From contig OX637796.1 of the NCBI GenBank assembly GCA_951802425.1, positions 4,402,001-4,466,000 of the forward strand: a stretch of 64,000 nucleotides of DNA. Direction: 5' to 3'. The position numbers and the translations under genes are program-made. Numbering within the stretch: the stretch's first letter is position 1; every line of letters begins with the position of its first letter. The notes under the pieces were generated by a model. It saw nothing but the letters and a program-made list of their open reading frames with translations, was not told the origin of the DNA and searched no databases. The stretch comes from Clavaria fumosa. Its lineage: Eukaryota; Basidiomycota; Agaricomycetes; Agaricales; Clavariaceae. This document shows, one piece after another, positions 47,561 to 60,804 of this stretch.

Positions 47561-50500
47561 ATGACCCCAAAGAATGCAGAAGCGGACAAGAGCGAGAGGC
47601 GTAAACCTGGGCGGGTGCCCACGGCGTGTGCAGAATGTAGAAGGCTGAAGATGCGATGTGACCGCAGGGTGCGTACTCCCGGCCCCTTTCTGCTTTGTGC
47701 GCTTTTTGTCCATCGACTTCTCTCAAGGTTCCATGCGAGACCTGCATTAAACGGGGATGTTCAGGTCTGTGAAATAGCCCCATTCACGTCCACAAGCCAA
47801 GCTGCTGAACGATGCATTTGACTTCAGCTATCTGCCCTCATGGTATAGTATTTGCTCAATCGCTCAAGTCTGCCTTGCTCAAACGGCAATTTTACTTTCC
47901 AGGCTCATTGACACCCGGTAAAGGGAACCGGCAAGTATTTCAAGAAGAGATCCTGTTCAATGTGATAGTCATCGATTTTTCATAGCTTGATCCTGGCAAA
48001 TACTGGGGAACTGCACGAGAAAATCGACCAACTTGGCGCTCGCGTGCGCGACCTTGAGGGGGCGCTACGATCACTGCAAGCAACTCACCCTTTGCTTCAG
48101 AACGAGATTTCAGTGGCCGTCCAGCCTCCAACGTCGAAGGATAATAAATCGCGGTCCGTCTCTGCTCCTGTGCAAGAAGCAATGGAAGAGAATCTCGTCG
48201 ATGCTTTCGGTATTGAGTGACAATCAACTGTTGATGGACCAATTTAATAATGCTTGCTCCATCAGGCACTTTGTCGATTGGAGAAGGAGGCGAGACTGTC
48301 TACTTCGGGAGGACCGCCCGTGTAGAGGTAAGTGTCTGCTATCCATCAATGGATCCTTATCGCGCGCTGATGCTATATGTTCAGTTCCTCGTGCGCGTGA
48401 GTTTTGGTCAATTTCTGACTGACCTTGCCTCAAAGAGTCATAGGCTGCGTCTGCTCCACCGCGACCTGTGCACAGAGCGTCCAGTCGCTGCTCGGAACGC
48501 ATACGAAAAGTTATTGCCATATTTGACGTTGATCGCCACATAGACGAATCCCTCGTGAGGGATATCCTGGAGGTACTGCCTCCGCTTTCAGACGCCGTAC
48601 ATCTGTGCAACACGTACCTTAACCAAGGGAAACATGGGTATGTCAATTAAAACATTTTTCCGCGCCGAGATGGGCAGCAGGTGATTTCACATCGCAGATA
48701 TAATCCAATCTGTCGCTCGCAGTTATTTGACGAGCTCATCGTGCATGTTTATCAGCCCCAGTCCGTCGTTTCTCGTACGATGCTCTTGAACCTTGAATGA
48801 CCACTGCACTCCAGATCGTTAACACATTTCCAATTTCACCACGCTGTGTCCTTGCTGTACATAATCCTTGCCATTGCTTGTCTCGTGGACCCATCTCGAC
48901 CGCAAAGCATTATGGAGGCGCAGATGTATTATGACCTCTGTAGAGTCTCTTTGACACTCTCGCCTCCTGTCCGTGAGGTCACCCTGTATGCGGTGCAGAC
49001 ACTGGTAAATTTTTCGTACATTGCGCCTTTGTTCTAGTTTGGACTGACGAGCCGCAGGTACATCTCACACAGTACTTGCAGCTGTGCGACGTGGAAACGG
49101 CTGCCCCTTCCAAATCATGGTTGGCACTTGGATGTGCGGTGACACTAGGAATGAGTGTAAGTACCATTCTTATGTAGCTACTTGCGCCGTGCTCAACCGT
49201 TCTCATACTCGCTAGATTGGACTGCGTGAGTTTACAGTTGCACCTTGGAGTTTTTCTCACGAGGAGGTTATTGCTAGATCTGAACAGTGCTCGATGGACA
49301 CTTGATCGTACAACCAGCGAGAGGCGCCACAAGCTCTTCTGGGATCTGTGCACCCTGGATACTCTGCTGGTATGGTATCCTCTCTTTTGCGAGATAGTCA
49401 TATATGCCTAGCTGATGTTCCGTAACAGAGTTTTTCGTTTGGACGACCACCCAGCATCATTCCGTCATGCATAGACTGCCCTCTACCCAGGATTGATGCT
49501 CTTGTGGATGATGACAATCAACAATGGGTGGAATGTGAGTTAGCAATGTCTGATCCGCTATTATACTGGGAATTGAGACAATAGCAACACAGTCAGCACA
49601 TGGGTATGGCAGTACACAAGGCTCATGCACAATATTATGACGACCGCCTTTGGCGCGAGATCACCCTCGTATTCCAGAATTTTGGATTTGGACCGGAAAG
49701 TCCGAGAGTTCCCCGTGCCCGCGTGTGTGTTACCAGCATGCAACGAAGACAATGCTTCGCCCTCCGACGTCTCATCCGACGTGTATATGCAGCGCTGGTG
49801 GGTATTGTCCTTTAAGGAAGCAAGTCCGTCATTACGTCCTCTCGTCCTGGATCAGGTCTTAATTTCATTTCCACCCACAGCCCTCCTCCACCTGCACCGC
49901 TCGTTCCTCGTAGATGCGTTGTCTGACCAACCGCAGGAGCTGCTCAAGCATAAATATGCCCCTTCCGTTGCAGCCGCTTATCGTTCTGCATATCGACTGA
50001 TCCAGGGACTGAAGTCCATTGCATGGCAAAATGTTCCGCACGTCATTTCTCGCATACCCGAAACTTGGTCCCGTGCGGGGTCTTCAGCCGTCAGTTGCTC
50101 CTGTCTCTTCCCACGTGTACTCATCGCTCATCTCATTGCCTCTAGGTTGTCATGTGCTTGCTTGCCACTCGAGCTCCTTCCTCCAGCTTGGCGCCGAGCG
50201 CAATAGAACAGCTCAATACAGTCGCAGATCTCTTTGTAAAGGCCGCCCCGACATGTCATACTGCGGCTGTCAGCCTTGTAAGTTCGTGTTTCTTTTCTAA
50301 TGACAATCCTCAAACAGAACCTTCCAGGATTGGATCCAGAGGCTGTGCAGCAAAGCAAATCAAGCGATGGACAGGCGATGCATGGATTCGCCCCTGACGC
50401 CCACAGAACTTGACCGTCTCGGCGGCAAAACACACCTCATCACTGGATCTACGTCGATCGCCCCAGCATACATCTCGGGTTCTGCTTCGCATCTCGCAGG

Positions 50501-50798
50501 GTCTCCCGTCATGGTGTCAAACTCGCTGGAGAACCTGCATCCCACCATCATTAATGATATGAGGACGTTCGAAAACGTAGGGACAGATCCTCCTGCTGCT
50601 CTTTCGAGCATCTGGGACACGCCCCTCGAAGCATATCCCGATGTTCCGTATCCCGAGCAGGGCTTGTTTGGTGTGGAGCCCTTCTCACATCATATATCGT
50701 CGGGAGGTGTTCAGGGAGGACATGCATCTTTGACTCGACCAGCAGTGCTGGATGCTGGTTGGCAGAGTTTTCTGGAGCACCTTGGCTTTTCAAGTTGA
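47561..50798 (+). CDS. Zn2Cys6 fungal-specific transcription factor, many introns
   Basis: Nuclear DNA-binding regulator. First exons: 47561-47668, 47728-47764, 47828-47842, 47903-47930 and 47986 onward, all in frame. The zinc cluster CAECRRLKMRCDRRVPCETC...GC has CX2CX6CX5CX2CX6C spacing near residues 23-48. A linker LTPGKGNR and coiled coil (ELHEKIDQLGARVRDLEGAL) follow. Downstream exons carry the fungal-trans regulatory domain (FHHAVSLLYIILAIACLVDP, SFGRPPSIIPSCIDCPLP, RLIQGLKSIAWQNVPHV) and a C-terminal WQSFLEHLGFSS. The intron at 47931-47985 starts GCAAGT (GC-AG). Several middle exon borders (48300-50300) are not fixed by me. The target pathway cannot be told from sequence. Confidence 0.88.
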
Positions 50799-51192
50799 CC
50801 GCATTTCCTGGTATTTATGCTAGACATTTGTTTTAAAGACTGTGTAACGATCTGCTACGCTCGGTTGGCCCTTCCCTTGACTTGGTAATTAGTTGGCGTA
50901 AGACCGCGCGTGTTCGACAGTGGTGGCCCCACTTTACAGAACTCCACACATTACGAAGTCGGGTGCAATAACCCCATTTGTGCTCTGCCGGTGGTGACCA
51001 GTACAGGATTCTCCACTCCACTGACATCCGTGTACTACGGTATTAGGCCCCACTCGTTTGCGGAGCTCAGCCAAACGAAGCTAGTAGTAGCTTCCGTTCC
51101 CGTTTTCCACGGTCGGCTGAAGTACCCCTGCGAGCGGCTGTCCCAGCAACCCGCCTTCTCCGCGTTTTTCTCACTGCAATCATCTTCCAGTC

Positions 51193-52997
51193 ATGAGTTA
51201 TATACCACAGCATGCCCTTCCAAATCTAAAACGATATCGATACCGTGGTTTGGATAGGTATGCCGCGTGAAGGCTGAATGGACAACAGCAATCTGACGTC
51301 GCGTCGCTAGGTCTCTAATTTCGAGACATGTCTTGAACCCCTTCTGGACGTGGGTTGTAACGTTGTGGCCTCTATGGGTCGCGCCCAACGTGGTACGTGG
51401 TTGCGTTTTAAATCTTCAAAAAAGCTGATAAACGCTCGCACCAGATCACGCTTTCCGGGCTGTTGATTGTCGCGTGTAATTTCTTGACACTGATTTATTA
51501 CGATCCCGCATATTTGACAAATGAAGATGGAGTTGCAATACCTGGACCTCCACAATGGGTGTATTTCACGTACGTACAGGCTTCCTCGTCTCGTCATCGC
51601 CGGTTTTTTTGAGAATGAAAATATATCTAGCTGGGCTATCGGACTGTTCGTGTACCAGACGCTCGATGCGATAGACGGGTACGTCTACAAATGAGGCTAA
51701 GTTCGTGCGTTGACGTTCACACTACCTCAGAAAGCAAGCAAGACGAATTGGTATGAGCTCGCCGCTTGGGCAATTATTTGATCATGGTGAGCCGCTCGCA
51801 TTCAGAATTCGAATTACTTGAATTGCATTATGTAGGATGTGACGCAATCAATACCACGGTTTGTCCCTCGAATTTACCGCTCTACGCACTCTTATTTGTC
51901 ATCTAGATGGAGGTTCTCCTTGCAGCAAGGGCACTCAACCTAGGTAGATCTTGGTGGACCGTGGCGTCCCAATGCACCTGTCTGGCCAATTTCTACTTGA
52001 CGACATGGGAAGAATACCATACAGGTAAGCCTCCTCTCCGGCGGAAGCATACTGCCTTCATACCTTCAATTCAGGACAATTGTACCTTGGTATATTCAAT
52101 GGCCCTACGGAAGGAATATTGATGATATGTGCCCTCTTTTTAACCACTGGCTTCTTCGGTACAGCGTCATCGTATCTGGCGATGCACTCAGTACTCAAAT
52201 ACTCAATTCGTGCTTTAGGTCCCTCTGTTTGGGACTGCAGGATTTCCGATATTATCAAGATTGATTGGCCACTCGTCATGTCAAATATCAAGTTAAACGA
52301 GCTCTTCATGTATCTTTGTGCCGTTGGCTTGGCATTCAATATTACCGTTAGGTAAGAGTACTTCTTATCGATCCGCATCGAACGTCCCCCCGACATCTTC
52401 AAGCTACATGAATGTTCTCGAAGCGCGCCAAACTGCCCACAAATCGGCTTTGCAGCCCCTCTTCACGCTCCTCCCGTTCCTGTCTGCCGTTGCGCTGCAA
52501 ACCGTCTGGTTGTCCCACCCCACGCTCAGCAGCTCTGCGATTGTCTACTCCCCTCTGCTTCTGCCCTTCCTGTGTGCTTGGGGCTTGCAGTTCGCGCATC
52601 AGGCCGGGCGTGTCAGCCTCGCACATGTGACAGAGACTTCGTACCCATGGTGGGACTGGACGTGTATATGGAGCATCATCGGCGCCCTAGATACGAGCAT
52701 ACCGTGGCTCTTTAACCGGTGAATCATGTCCCCCTTTTCCAGCCATTCGCCTTATCATCGTTTCTCATCATTCTCCACGATTGATATCACAGCCCGCCAA
52801 TCATACAGACTTCTCCCTTGCGGACGGCGGTGTTCGTTTACATTACACTGGCTCTATCTTTTGCCTCATACGCTCGCTTTTGCATCCTTGTCACCAAAGA
52901 CATCACGAGTTATTTGGGCATTGCATGTTTCTCCGCGCACAAGCGGGATGCCAACGGCGAATGGAAGGAGCTGACACCCTGTGGCAAAAAAGTGTGA
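51193..52997 (+). CDS. EPT1: CDP-alcohol phosphotransferase (ethanolamine/choline phosphotransferase)
   Basis: Last step of the Kennedy pathway: transfer of phosphoethanolamine or phosphocholine from the CDP form to diacylglycerol, in ER/Golgi membranes. Ten exons: 51193-51257, 51311-51392, 51445-51569, 51631-51678, 51731-51786, 51836-51858, 51907-52024, 52075-52351, 52404-52718 and 52793-52997; 1314 nt, 437 aa, every junction in frame. N-terminus YIPQHALPNLKRYRYRGLDR. The signature DG(X)2AR(X)8G(X)3D(X)3D is visible across exons 4-6 (DAIDG, KQARRIGMSSPLGQLFDH, GCDAIN). Many hydrophobic segments follow (LMICALFLTTGFFG, AVFVYITLALSFASYA). It ends in a hydrophilic GKKV tail. Ethanolamine or choline preference cannot be read from the sequence. 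Confidence 0.94.
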
Positions 52998-53229
52998 AAC
53001 GGTCGTACATGCGATCTTCGGCGGCCTACTTCATTGCAAAACTCGCGACTTGCGGCGCACCTCGTCTGTCTATATGCGCTTTGACGCTCGTCTATAATAG
53101 AATTCATCAAGTCATGTCTATCATCTAAGTACAGAGACATCCTGAGCTTCAAATACCACCATAAATCGTATCCGCGAGACACCGAAATAATTCATATCGA
53201 CCATAATTATCCGCAGAAAACATGGGAAA

Positions 53230-55044
53230 TCACAAGCCAGCTAGTCCGATGGCGCCAAGGAGTAACATGCCACCTGTCACCCAGATAGAAAAAACGGCAA
53301 GTTGCTCCCCGTGCTGGCGCTCAGCGCCAGAATGTAGTGATATGGAGAAACGTTGTTTTTTATAGACTTTCAAACTGTTGATGATCCATGTAGCGTTCTG
53401 TGGAATACGTCGATCAGTCGTGTATAAAAAGGGGATACTCGACGGTATCTTACATCAAAGTTGCGTGGATCCACGAGGCGTTCTGCACATGTACCAGGGC
53501 AGCCCGATGTCGCGTACGAATTGCCCGCCCAATCGCCTGACTCGCCGCCCGTCAGAATTCCGCGTCAGAGTAGAATCATGCGTCAGGCTTACCGCAAAAT
53601 GTGACATCTAATATTCGGAAACATCAGACCGAACGAAATGTGTGGCTCGAAAAAGACGCACCAAATACAATTGAGTGATTAACAAAGTATTTTATTGGAT
53701 CGCACGTAGAAGGGTCTAGGGCAGCCGAAGGTGTGCCCCAATTCGAAGGGGTAGGCTCGCCCTTGAGAATGTCTTGCGGGATGGCGGCTCGATAGAATGA
53801 CCCTAGATGAATGTTAAGGGAAGCGCATCAGGGCGAAGTCGTATATACACTGACAGATCGCTATCCCGTTTTCATCCCATTTCATAGCGAATACCCCCCC
53901 TCCTTGAGCGTCGAAATAGGGGCCGTAAGAGGCACGGCTCCATTCCGTGATGCCACACCCTGGGTTACCGGGCACTGTACCATCACAGGAAGGATTCGTT
54001 TGTGACTGAAGGCAAATGTGAGCAAAAATGGGGGAGAAATAACATTGCAGAGCACATTAGCCACTACGGTGCCAGTAAATTCCGACTTGGAGTTCAGAGT
54101 GCAACCCGGCGCGGTATGCCAAGTCACTTGATTATGCTCGTTATCATGTACACCTTCAATGATGTCGATTTCGCCGTTCTGCATATTTGTGAGTAAGATG
54201 TTAGCGAAGCTACAATAAGAATGCGCACGTACATATGGCCAATTACTTCCGACAGTCCAGAAAGCTGGCCAAACCGCTGGCAAAGTCGTGTATGAGCTTG
54301 AATTCTAAGCAGAACTTCCGAGACACACCACAACCCCATGGCGCTTTATTAAGATCCAAGATGAAAAGTCCTGTCGAGTATTGCGCCTTGCTGGAAATGC
54401 GGACACTGAAGAGAATCTAGTTCAACGCGACGTTTGAGACTAGCGCCTATACTCTCACCTGTCCCGAAATTGACCAGGTTGCAGCCAGCTGGTGTTGTCG
54501 CCTTTCATAATCACTTTGTTATCATCCGTGACAAAGGCAAGTCTCCGCTGAAATGCGTCTGACTTTGTGACATAACTAAATGGTGATAAGTGACTCGTCT
54601 ATCAATTTACCGAGAAGAACCAACTTGACATGTCCACTGGAATAAAATGATGAGATTGAAGGCTGACTGATCATGGAAGGGCGCTTACTGTGTTGGATCG
54701 GAATAGGTGAAGAAGTCAAAACCGCTACGAGCTTTAAGCTCTATGAGATAGCACAACGTAGTAACGACTCACTCAAAAAATGTGGGCCCTCCGTAGGTAT
54801 CTTGAATCACCCAAAGAAAGGTCGAACCATCTCTATTGGTATCCAGCGCTCCTCCTGTCGACTTTTTCTCCAAAGGAATGGATCGCCTTGGCAGAGCGCG
54901 AAGTGGGGCCAGACTAGCGCTCTCTAGTAAGCTGCCATTCGGCTGCGCCGGAACTGCCACAGATGGCAGAGTTACGCAAGCAAACAGAACGGCGATCGCA
55001 AGTTGTGTTCTTCGATGCACAGAAGATAGAATGCAACAACGCAT
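53230..55044 (-). CDS. GH16-family beta-glucanase with C-terminal membrane anchor
   Basis: Secretory glycoside hydrolase probably acting on beta-1,3(4)-glucan of the cell wall. The N-terminus MRCCILSSVHRRTQLAIAVLFA is a signal peptide or signal anchor. Exons of about 50-250 nt carry GGPTFFE, FDFFTYSDPT, KAQYSTGLFILDLNKAPWGCGVWPAFWTVG and the catalytic NGEIDIIEGVHDN (ExDxxE, about 54130-54190). Further exons give VFAMKWDENGIAI, FYRAAIPQDILKGEPTPS, WAGNSYATSGCPGTC and NATWIINSLKVYKKQ. A final hydrophobic stretch (VTGGMLLLGAIGLAGL) just before the stop suggests a membrane or GPI anchor. Exon borders are approximate. About 150 bp separate its 3' end from the convergent phosphotransferase. Confidence 0.88.
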
Positions 55045-55479
55045 CGTTGAAAACTAAATGAGGAGCAAGAGGAGATCGTGAGGGTTAAGTACAAGAAAGA
55101 GAAAGTTCTAGTGAGTCATGCGGCCTTTATATTGTCGTGGCCGTCGTGGAACAACGAGGCAGCGGAGCATGCGCGAGGGCGGCGCTGCGGAACAACACGT
55201 GATTTACAAATATGGGATTTGGCGGTGTCAAATCCCTCTGCTTACAGTCCATTGGTATTTGATTTATTCCTCGTTCCCCTCTTCGTGCTCACTTCATTGC
55301 CTTGTGCCTTCTGCCTTGCAAACTGCTGTGAACCTCTCGCGATTTTCTATTTTCATGCCCCAGTAACGTGGGCATTTGCCTGATGACTCAGCGGATCACG
55401 GAACGGAATCGGAAGCAAAGAAGCTACGAATGTACAAAGTACGAAATTATAGTATTTGCAATAGAAATAGAAACAATCA
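55045..55479. other. Spacer between GH16 gene and SMC4, no gene recognised
   Basis: The part near 55045-55250 should hold the GH16 promoter. Nothing else was found. Confidence 0.5.
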
Positions 55480-58400
55480 TTATGCGGCGATTTGCACGGG
55501 TACACGTAAAGCGTGGTTGTCGATAGATATACCTTTTGTGCTCCGCGTCAGTCATCGTCAGGCGATACTTAGAATAAGAAGGAACATTACTTCGAGTAGC
55601 ATTCGCGGTCTTGTAGATGCCAATCAGTCTATGGCTTAGTTCAAACATGTCGTTTCTGCGAGCACGGTCAACACAGTGAACATTGAACAATCCTCAGCAT
55701 ACCGAAGGGATATAATTATGAACTGGGCATTCTTTGTTCTATCCTTGATATAGTTGGCAACAATAGAGACATTTCGGAAGTCCAAAGCGGCGTCAATCTC
55801 ATCCATAAAGTACAAGGGCGTAGGCTAGGTCGTGGTTCAGTGATCGAATAGCTATATCTAGTATCAGCCATACCTTGAATACATGTAGAGCAAACACGAG
55901 AGCGAGGGAGCTCAACGTCTGTCAACGTGTCAGTCTTACTAAAAAAATGATCATTCGTGTTTACCTTCTCCCCTCCAGACAAATTAGAAATGTTTTTCCA
56001 ACTCTTCTTGGGTGGCATAACGCTGAAAATGATACCTTCCGAGAAGGGGTCCATGCTATCAACTAATTCCAACTCAGCATTACCGCCAAGTGTGATTGTC
56101 TGAGTTGAATACATTTAAGCCCTTCGAAGTTGCGTCGTGCAGCGAAGCATACCTGGTACATCTCCTTTAGTTTCAATGAAATCAAGCTGAAGCCCGCCAT
56201 GAATTCGTCTAAACGCTGCTTCCTCAGCCCATCGTACTTCTGCTTTTCTGTATCACGTAAGGTAGTGATGTGTTCGAGGTCCTTGGCCCGCTTCAAGAAT
56301 TCCGCTTCGCGTTTGCGGTACTCTTTCAAGGCGTCCAGATTTGGTTTGGCGTTCTTGAGTTTCTCTGAAGCGATCCTTAGTAGGTACGTTACTGTGGAGA
56401 GGTGAACGTACCATCCAGCAACTCGGCATCCGCGACCAACTCCTTCTTTTTGAACTGAGCAAGTTCTTCTTGGGTATATATGTGTAGCTCGTACGACGGA
56501 GTGCGCTCTCGAGCTTTGGTTTTGGGCGTAGTCTCTCCGTTCGGCTCTGGTTTGACTTTGACGTCTTCCGGGGACTCGGGGTTTCCGTCTAGTTTCACAC
56601 CCTCTTCGTCCTCCTCGTCCTCGTCGCTGATGTAAAAGCCTCAGTGCTTGCCTCCCAGCAGACACATTCCGGACTCACTCTATCTCTTCTAACTTCAGAG
56701 CGTCATGCTCCGTTCGCCAGTGATCTATTGCCTTTTCGTTTTCTATGGCCTCCTTTCTTGTGTCGGTGAGCGACTGCTGGAGCTCCATCTAAGGGAACAG
56801 TAGAGTCAGATCGTGCTCATGTTCGATATTCCATAGAGCGTACCTCCTTCTGCCTAAAGGCTTGAATCTCTGTCGTCTTCGCATCCAGTTCAGCCTTGAG
56901 ATTCTCAAGATCATCCTTAGAATTCTCCGCCGCGGCCTGAGCTGCTTCAACTTGGGACCTCAACTCATCAACATACTGGGCACACTCCTCCAGCTGAGTA
57001 TCGAGTTCCTTAGTCTCGCTTTCTATCTCTTGCAAAGCCGTCGTGTTGCTCTTGATCGTGTGTTGCAATTTCGTCACGTCCTTCTCAGCTTTCGCTTTGG
57101 CGACCTCGGCTTTGGTGATAGCATCATTCGCCAGATTGATGTGCAACCGGATGCCATCCACTTTCGACTTCTGGCTGAGGAGCTTAGCACCCCCAATTTC
57201 AAGGATCCTCTTTTCGAGTGCCTTGATGGCTTGTTCGATCTGACCCGAATTCTCTTGCAGATGCCTAAGCTCCTCAACACAGGCGACGATCTTCGTTTCC
57301 AAAGCCTTGCTGCGCTCGGTGGAGGTGATGTCCGGTTTACTCCGAGCTCTGTGGTTACCATGAGCTGATATCAGCCGGGAGCGCAGCAAAACTTTGACCT
57401 CAGTTCCTTGACGCGCTTCTCTGCTTCGGTGATCCGCTTTTGTCCAGTTTTACAGTCCATAACAATTTTCTCCATTGCTAAGTCAATGGCAGGACCGGCC
57501 TTCTGTAGTTCATCCACTTCTGCTTCGGTGACCCGTAGCAACTGTAATGCCTCCTCTAATTCCTTCGCACTTGCTTCGCCCTCTTTCTCGTACGCCCGAA
57601 AAAGCTGAGGAGTGACGGCCTCCTTCGCCAACTTGCTGCTCATGCCACCTTTAGAAACGTGGTTTCCGCCCCCAGACATGGTTCCTGACGAGTCGATCAA
57701 CTGGCCAGCAAGGGTAACAACGCGCCACCTCCGCTGTCCGCCGAAAGCAATACGATTCGCCTGGTCAAGATCATCAGCGACTAGCGTGTTTCCGACTCCC
57801 TTAAAAAATGCAGGCGCAAACCGCGGTTCCTTCGGCTTGATGAGGTCAAAAAGTCGAGGAACGTTCTCCGGGGTAGGAATCTTCTCCGTGCCTTTCATCT
57901 GGGAGAGCTTTTCGAGGACGAGGAATGATGCACGACCGATATTCTGCCTGCGAAGGTACTCTATACATGCTTGGCCTTGCTCGACGGTGTCGACGATCAG
58001 ATTGTTGAGCGCACCGCAAGCCGTTGATACTGCGATATCATACTTGTCTGGAATAGTGCCGAGACTCCCGAGCCGCCCCTGCATAGGTGATGTTGAGCAC
58101 AGATAAGACATGGGGGCGGTACTCTATACTCACATGGAATCCAGTGATTCGTCCCGCAGCTTCAAGTTTTGTCAGACTCTCCAGGACTTTGTTCTGTGAC
58201 GTGCTTGCAACTTGCGAGGCTTTCGCCTCGTCCACCTTCTGTCGAGATGATGCAGCCTTTACGCGAAGAATCTGTACACGTTCTTGGACATCCTGAGATC
58301 GATTACGTCAACTCAACACCTACTTTACAAGAGCAAGGCACACAGATGACTAACCTGAAGCTTCTGCTCTGCAATCTTCGTATCTTTGATCGAGGCTGCT

Positions 58401-60697
58401 TTATGTGCTTTCAACCGTTCGAGCTCAGCTGCCTATCAGAGATATACCATACATGTTGGCCAAGTGCCGACCCTGCGATCGTGACATGCCTACCTTGGCC
58501 TCAGTATCTGCTTTGAGTTTGTCCAGCTCCACATCCGCCGCCTTTTCCGCCGCCTTGGTTTCTTTGGCTTTCGTTTCTAGCGCGTCCCGCTCACTTTTTG
58601 CTACGTCGAGCTCTACCTGTTTCGCGTTGATCTTAGCAGTCCACGGTTGCAGTTCCCTTTGCTTGACTTCGATTTGGTCGTGGAAAACTTGGGTCTTATC
58701 TAAAATCCATGTAAGACAAATCATGAAACAACAAACTTGACTCCCAACTTACCTTTCAAGCCATCCTGGATTTTCTCCAATACTTTTTCCTCTTCATCGA
58801 GTGTACGCTCGTGCTGCTCGGCATTTGCCTTCTCGCGATCAATGGTGGCTGTATTCTCCTTAATCGTCCTAATTGCCTCCTCTTTGACACGAAGATCCTG
58901 CGAAGTCCGTGAGTACGGCAAGATGCATTGAACAATTCAACGTACATCGGCAAGTGACTTCTTCAGTTTCTTTGCCTTTCCATTTGCATGCTTCCTCCTC
59001 TCCCCCAACCCAACCGCTTGCTTCTCGCGGACAGCGAGTTCTTTGACTGCTTCCGCCGCAGCGGCTTTGACTTCCTAACGCCTAGTGAGTGGGCGTAAAG
59101 GTCGGAAACGAGTGACACACCTCGTATGCCCTCTGTCGTTCTTCGTAATGCTGCTCTAGCATCCGGTGATGATCGATGTCATCCTTGTTCCGCTCGGACT
59201 CCTCCTTCAGCTCCTTTTCCACTCGTGCCTATTGAAACGTTCGGATCTACCATTTGAGAAAGACCAAGACGATACGTACGATTTTCCTTTCAAATTCTTC
59301 TGCATTGATCAAGCATTTCCAAAGATACCACTGCCACAGCCGACTTTGTGCTCGCACGTGCTCATTCTTCAATCTCAGCCAGTTCTCCGCTACTTTCTTG
59401 CCTTCTTCGAGCCGATCCTTCTCCTTCTCGACAATGCGCAGGCGATTGAGCTATCATGACAGAACGAGCTCGACACATTCAGCTATCCATATCGCAAAGG
59501 CGCGAACAAACCTTCTCCCCTCGCTCCTCGGCGTATGCGTCCACAGCTGCCATTGCATCCTCAATCGGCTGCTTATACACAGAGGTCCCAATGATGTCCT
59601 CCAAATACTCCAACAGTCCCTCTTCGTGCTCTGACGTTGCTTTGGGTTTCATTTGAGCAATAGACTCTACTTCGCCCTGGTGAATGCAGAGATTTAAGTT
59701 ATGACAACGCACAAATAAAAATTATGGTTTCAACCTGCAAGATGAGAAATCGTTTGTGATCCAGATCTATTCCCTTCCCCTTTAACAATGTCTGCACTTC
59801 CGTGAAAGTCTTTCCGCGCCCGTTGATTGTGTATCGGCTACTGTTGTTGCGATATGCGGTACGCGCAACGACAAGGTTGGAATCGGGCACAACAGAATAT
59901 GCATCGGGACCCGGCTTAGTAAAGGGGAATATGGGCATCATGTGGTAAAGGCAGGAATGCCAAAAAACGGACCAAATCAATGATTTCACTGAAATGAACC
60001 TCGACCGTACACTCATTGCGAGTCGCCGTGTCAACACCGTTGCTGCCAGCAGATACTCCCGAATTATGGATAAGCTCGCTTAATTTTCCTTGCCGCATTT
60101 TGCTAGCGCGATATCCAAACACAAATAAGAGCGCGTCGATCGTGTTAGATTTACCTGATCCATTGGGGCCGACTATGCTGGAGAAGGACTGAATATAATA
60201 AATGCGCGTACCGTCATCGAAGGTGTGCACAGACCGACCTTATGAAATGGCCCAATTTCTTGACGTCCAGCGTACGACTTGAAATCAACCAGCACCAATT
60301 TATGTATGACCAACCTGGATTTCGGACCCGTAGGCTCCTCCGGCTGCGCTTGAAGCACCGCCTGAGTGGGTTCAGAATCACTCTGTTTAGCACTGATTTC
60401 CATGGATTCGCGTTCCTGCTTCACGACAACAGGACCTCTTTCCGTGTTCCGCTGTGCAGACGCATCACCCTCCTCTTCTAGCGCTGGGTTGGTCTCTGGC
60501 TTGGTCTCTTCCAGTGCTGGTTTGGTCTCTTCTAGTGCTGGCTTAGTCTCTTCTAGCGCTGGCTTGGTCTCTCCCCCGCGTAAGGAGTCGTCGTTCTCGT
60601 TCTCCCTATCGCCCCTTGGCACACGTTTTCGTTTCGCGGGTGCCACTTTTGGCGCAGCGGCTGGGTTTGCTATGCGATTTGATCGGCGGGGCGGCAT
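55480..60697 (-). CDS. SMC4: Condensin SMC4 ATPase subunit
   Basis: Core subunit of condensin, compacting chromosomes in mitosis. About 15 or more exons on the minus strand. A basic then acidic N-terminal extension includes ETKPALEE repeats. Walker A follows (VGPNGSGKSNTIDALLFVFG, about 60130-60190). A long coiled coil comes next, then the hinge (57371-58111: GRLGSLGTIPDKYDIAVS, SGTMSGGGNHVS) and the second coiled coil. The head half carries LSGGEK (55960-55985) and Walker B (LYFMDEIDAALD, about 55790-55825). The last intron joins TRSISIDNHAL and the stop is at 55480-55482. The acidic insert SDEDEEDEEG with Pro-rich sequence in coil 2 (56500-56640) is notable. The 5' flank is cut by a transposon 82 bp from the ATG. 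Confidence 0.94.
60483..60575. repeat. 24-bp tandem repeat inside SMC4 exon 1
   Basis: About three and a half units of 24 bp encode ETKPALEE in the N-terminal extension of SMC4. Units differ by single third-position changes. Repeat number may vary between strains. Confidence 0.88.
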
Positions 60698-60779
60698 GAT
60701 GGTGGTGTAGTCGCGGTCCGTCGCGGTGAGGGCACGGTAACGTGACTGTTTCAGTGTTTATCACACGTGTCACGTGATA

Positions 60780-60804
60780 CAGTATAGGACTGGTCAATGA
60801 CACA
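60780..60804. repeat. Left TIR of the Pogo/Tigger element
   Basis: It begins CAGTATAGGAC. Its partner is 63716-63740 (one mismatch) and the same sequence opens the second copy at 63801. Confidence 0.9.

Noticed and set aside
47362..47622. Minus-strand frame over the start of the zinc-cluster gene
   Set aside because: The plus strand encodes a perfect Zn2Cys6 cluster with in-frame splicing; the minus frame has no domain.
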